Below, one piece after another: positions 62,423-64,000 of a DNA stretch of 64,000 bases. Position 1 is the first letter of the stretch. Every line of letters begins with the position of its first letter. Made by a program: the position numbers and the translations under genes. The DNA is from an uncultured Lachnospiraceae bacterium (GTDB taxonomy: Bacteria > Bacillota > Clostridia > Lachnospirales > Lachnospiraceae), in the NCBI GenBank assembly GCA_934437985.1, contig CAKSBI010000005.1:1-64000 (forward strand), in the 5' to 3' direction. Below the pieces are notes generated by a model that was not told where the DNA came from, made no database searches, and worked only from the letters and a program-made list of their open reading frames with translations.

Positions 62423-63368
62423 TTTTTTCCTCCTTTTGTCTGCGCAAGTCATCTGCAATCTCACTAAGCCGTCTCAGACGGTGATTAACTCCTGACTTAC
62501 CCAAGGGCGGATGAAGCATCTCACCCAGTTCCTTCAGCGAAGCATCCGGATTCTCTATTCGCAGTAATGCTATCTCCTTAAGCCCATCAGACAGATTACC
62601 AAGTCCCATATTATCACGGATATATATGATATCATGACGCTGTCTCATTGCAGTAGAAGCAATCTTACTTATATTAGCCGCCTCGCAATTAACCTGCCTG
62701 TTGATAGAATTGCGCATCTCCTTATATATTCTTGCATTTTCCAGCTTCATCATAGCCACATGGGCTTCCATCACTCCCAGTATGTCAGATATCTGCGCAC
62801 CCTCTTTTACATATACGATAATACTGTTCTTTCGTATTGTATGCTTGGGTTCAATATTAAATGCATGGAATATATCCTCAAGTATGGAAGCTTTATCCTC
62901 ATTACCTGCAACGATCTCAAAATGATATCCTTTATATGGATCTGTCACCGAGCCTGATGCAATAAATGCACCTCTTAGAAATGCACGCATACAACAGGAA
63001 TTCTGGATAACCCTTCTTGATATCCTTCCCGATTCGTGAATTATATTTCCCGAATCATCAAGAACCTTTATTGACTTGAGTATGTCCGCAACATTATCAT
63101 TACCAAGTACTATGACATAGTAGTACATAGTGCCGTGGCTGTTCTTAACCTGTACTTCCGGCCTGATCCTGAACGTTTTCTCTACTAACATAAAGTATTT
63201 GTATGCGACTGTCAAGCTTTCGGTCTGCACTTTTATGTAGCTTCCTGTATTACTATAGGAAAATCTGCCACAAAAATAAATTATGGCAGCTACTTCTGCG
63301 ATCCGGCAATGCCTGGCGGGAGCAAGCTGTTTTGCAAGCTCCTCTTTTACATCCATTGAGTACGACAT
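62412..63368 (-). CDS. whiA: WhiA-type DNA-binding regulator
   Basis: A 318-residue WhiA. The N-terminal LAGLIDADG-like domain (SYSMDVKEELAKQLAPARHC, FLRGAFIASGSVTDPYKGYH) is followed by the C-terminal HTH (GLGNLSDGLKEIALLRIENP, LKELGEMLHPPLGKSGVNHR). It is involved in cell division and chromosome functions in Firmicutes. The start at 63368 has GGAGAAG upstream; a TTG four codons earlier overlaps that site. It is coupled to the HPr-like gene by overlap. Confidence 0.95.
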   Translation of the reverse strand: MSYSMDVKEELAKQLAPARHCRIAEVAAIIYFCGRFSYSNTGSYIKVQTESLTVAYKYFMLVEKTFRIRPEVQVKNSHGTMYYYVIVLGNDNVADILKSIKVLDDSGNIIHESGRISRRVIQNSCCMRAFLRGAFIASGSVTDPYKGYHFEIVAGNEDKASILEDIFHAFNIEPKHTIRKNSIIVYVKEGAQISDILGVMEAHVAMMKLENARIYKEMRNSINRQVNCEAANISKIASTAMRQRHDIIYIRDNMGLGNLSDGLKEIALLRIENPDASLKELGEMLHPPLGKSGVNHRLRRLSEIADDLRRQKEEKNDN

Positions 63369-63430
63369 ATTCTTCTCCAATATATTATTTTATACGAATT
63401 TTATCATTATTAAAAATATAATTCTTATAT

Positions 63431-63484
63431 TAATTAAATCCAATCATCTAATTAAACCCATTCATCTAATTAAATCCAATCATC
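63431..63484. repeat. 18-bp triplicate at the end of murB
   Basis: Three head-to-tail units of TAATTAAATCCAATCATC: 63431-63448 (exact), 63449-63466 (two changes) and 63467-63484 (exact). The right-hand unit encodes the murB C-terminus and stop; the others lie just beyond it in the intergenic region. Confidence 0.9.
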
Positions 63485-64000
63485 TTAACTTCTGTTTCAA
63501 GTTCAACGTTATATCTTGATCTGACTTCCTCCTGAACGTGTCTTATAACTGATATAACATCAGCAGCCGTGGCATTACCAACATTAACAACAAATCCGGC
63601 ATGCTTCTGTGATACCATCGCATCACCTGAGCGGTACCCTTTCAGACCACTTTTCTCAATAAGCTGTCCCGCATAATGTCCCTCCGGCCTCTTAAATGTA
63701 CTTCCGGCACTTCCATATTCAAGCGGCTGCTTTTCTCTTCTTTTCCCATTAAGCTCCTTCATTGCCGCCTTTATTGCTTCCTTATCACCATGGTTAAGCT
63801 TAATATCTGCCGCAAGCACTATATAAGCAGACTTCTGTATTATACTTGTTCTGTATCCAAGCCCTAACTCTTCATTACTTAATGTCTTAACCGTTCCATT
63901 CCTGTCACACACAGTTACTGATACAAGTACATCCTTCATTTCACCACCATATGCCCCTGCATTCATTGTAACTGCCCCACCGAGGGTTCCCGGGATACCT
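63466..64000 (-). CDS. murB: UDP-N-acetylmuramate dehydrogenase, 5' part outside window
   Basis: The C-terminal 177 codons of MurB. The frame runs off the window at 64000. Visible motifs are GIPGTLGGAVTMNAGAYGGE near the edge, LGYRTSII, PLEYGSAGSTFKRPEGHYAG (catalytic Ser region), LIEKSGLKGYRSGDAMVS and KHAGFVVNVGNATAADV, whose HAGF is typical of the short MurB class. It reduces UDP-GlcNAc-enolpyruvate to UDP-MurNAc. The stop lies within an 18-bp tandem repeat. It is upstream of whiA, as in many clostridia (where rapZ often intervenes; here it does not). Confidence 0.95.
   Translation of the reverse strand, partial: GIPGTLGGAVTMNAGAYGGEMKDVLVSVTVCDRNGTVKTLSNEELGLGYRTSIIQKSAYIVLAADIKLNHGDKEAIKAAMKELNGKRREKQPLEYGSAGSTFKRPEGHYAGQLIEKSGLKGYRSGDAMVSQKHAGFVVNVGNATAADVISVIRHVQEEVRSRYNVELETEVKMIGFN

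Overview
The window looks like chromosomal DNA of an anaerobic, low-GC Firmicute of the Lachnospiraceae type (Butyrivibrio / Coprococcus-like). This rests on a complete acetyl-CoA to butyryl-CoA operon (thl-crt-hbd-bcd-etfB-etfA), a nearby ptb-buk pair for butyrate formation by the kinase route, dipicolinate synthase genes, and the clostridial order murB...whiA-HPr-dnaE-pfkA. Genus and species are inferred, not shown. No insertion sequence, prophage, CRISPR array or rRNA operon was seen. The only tRNA is a partial tRNA-Leu at the left edge.

Layout, left to right. 1-8.7 kb: a DUF4317 protein; a two-component system divergent from a three-gene ABC exporter (the architecture of linearmycin/antibiotic-sensing LnrJK-LMN modules); asparagine synthase. 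8.8-17.3 kb, all on the minus strand: dipicolinate synthase dpaA-dpaB behind a sigmaK-like promoter; a GntR (YtrA-type) / ABC operon with a very clear operator-promoter; a secreted polysaccharide deacetylase; a Cthe_2159-like lipoprotein; a SulP anion transporter. 17.5-24.2 kb: the butyrate operon with coaD immediately upstream. 24.4-28.6 kb: a secreted SH3/Fn3 protein, divergent ptb-buk. 28.6-35.2 kb: DUF1294; a CaCA cation antiporter behind a yybP-ykoY (Mn2+) riboswitch; and a pantothenate/CoA operon (DUF2520 reductase-panB-panC-panD-coaBC) with a structured leader. 35.2-48.8 kb, all minus: a cell-surface region with small secreted proteins, a BspA-type LRR protein, two ECF sigma / membrane-partner pairs and a MoxR-DUF58-transglutaminase operon. 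48.8-57.3 kb: rRNA methyltransferase, M29 aminopeptidase, a large membrane-anchored propeller / C39-like protein, a tiny acidic membrane protein, a DUF134 regulator, a lactate dehydrogenase gene with a large internal in-frame deletion, and an acyl-CoA thioesterase. 57.3-64 kb: pfkA, dnaE, a Crh-like HPr lacking the active-site His, whiA, and the 3' part of murB.

The themes connect. Butyrate synthesis is CoA-intensive, and the CoA pathway genes (panB, panC, panD, coaBC, coaD, and a probable replacement ketopantoate reductase) sit on both sides of it. Lactate dehydrogenase is broken, consistent with carbon flow to butyrate rather than lactate, although another ldh could exist elsewhere. A perfect match to the clostridial Rex redox-operator consensus lies upstream of the aminopeptidase gene. 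The 35-55 kb region appears devoted to envelope and surface biology under two ECF sigma factors and contains the least-characterised proteins. Several intergenic signals, notably the Mn2+ riboswitch, the pan-operon leader, a duplicated promoter/terminator pair and the GntR operator, are strong by eye, but none has been checked by computation.
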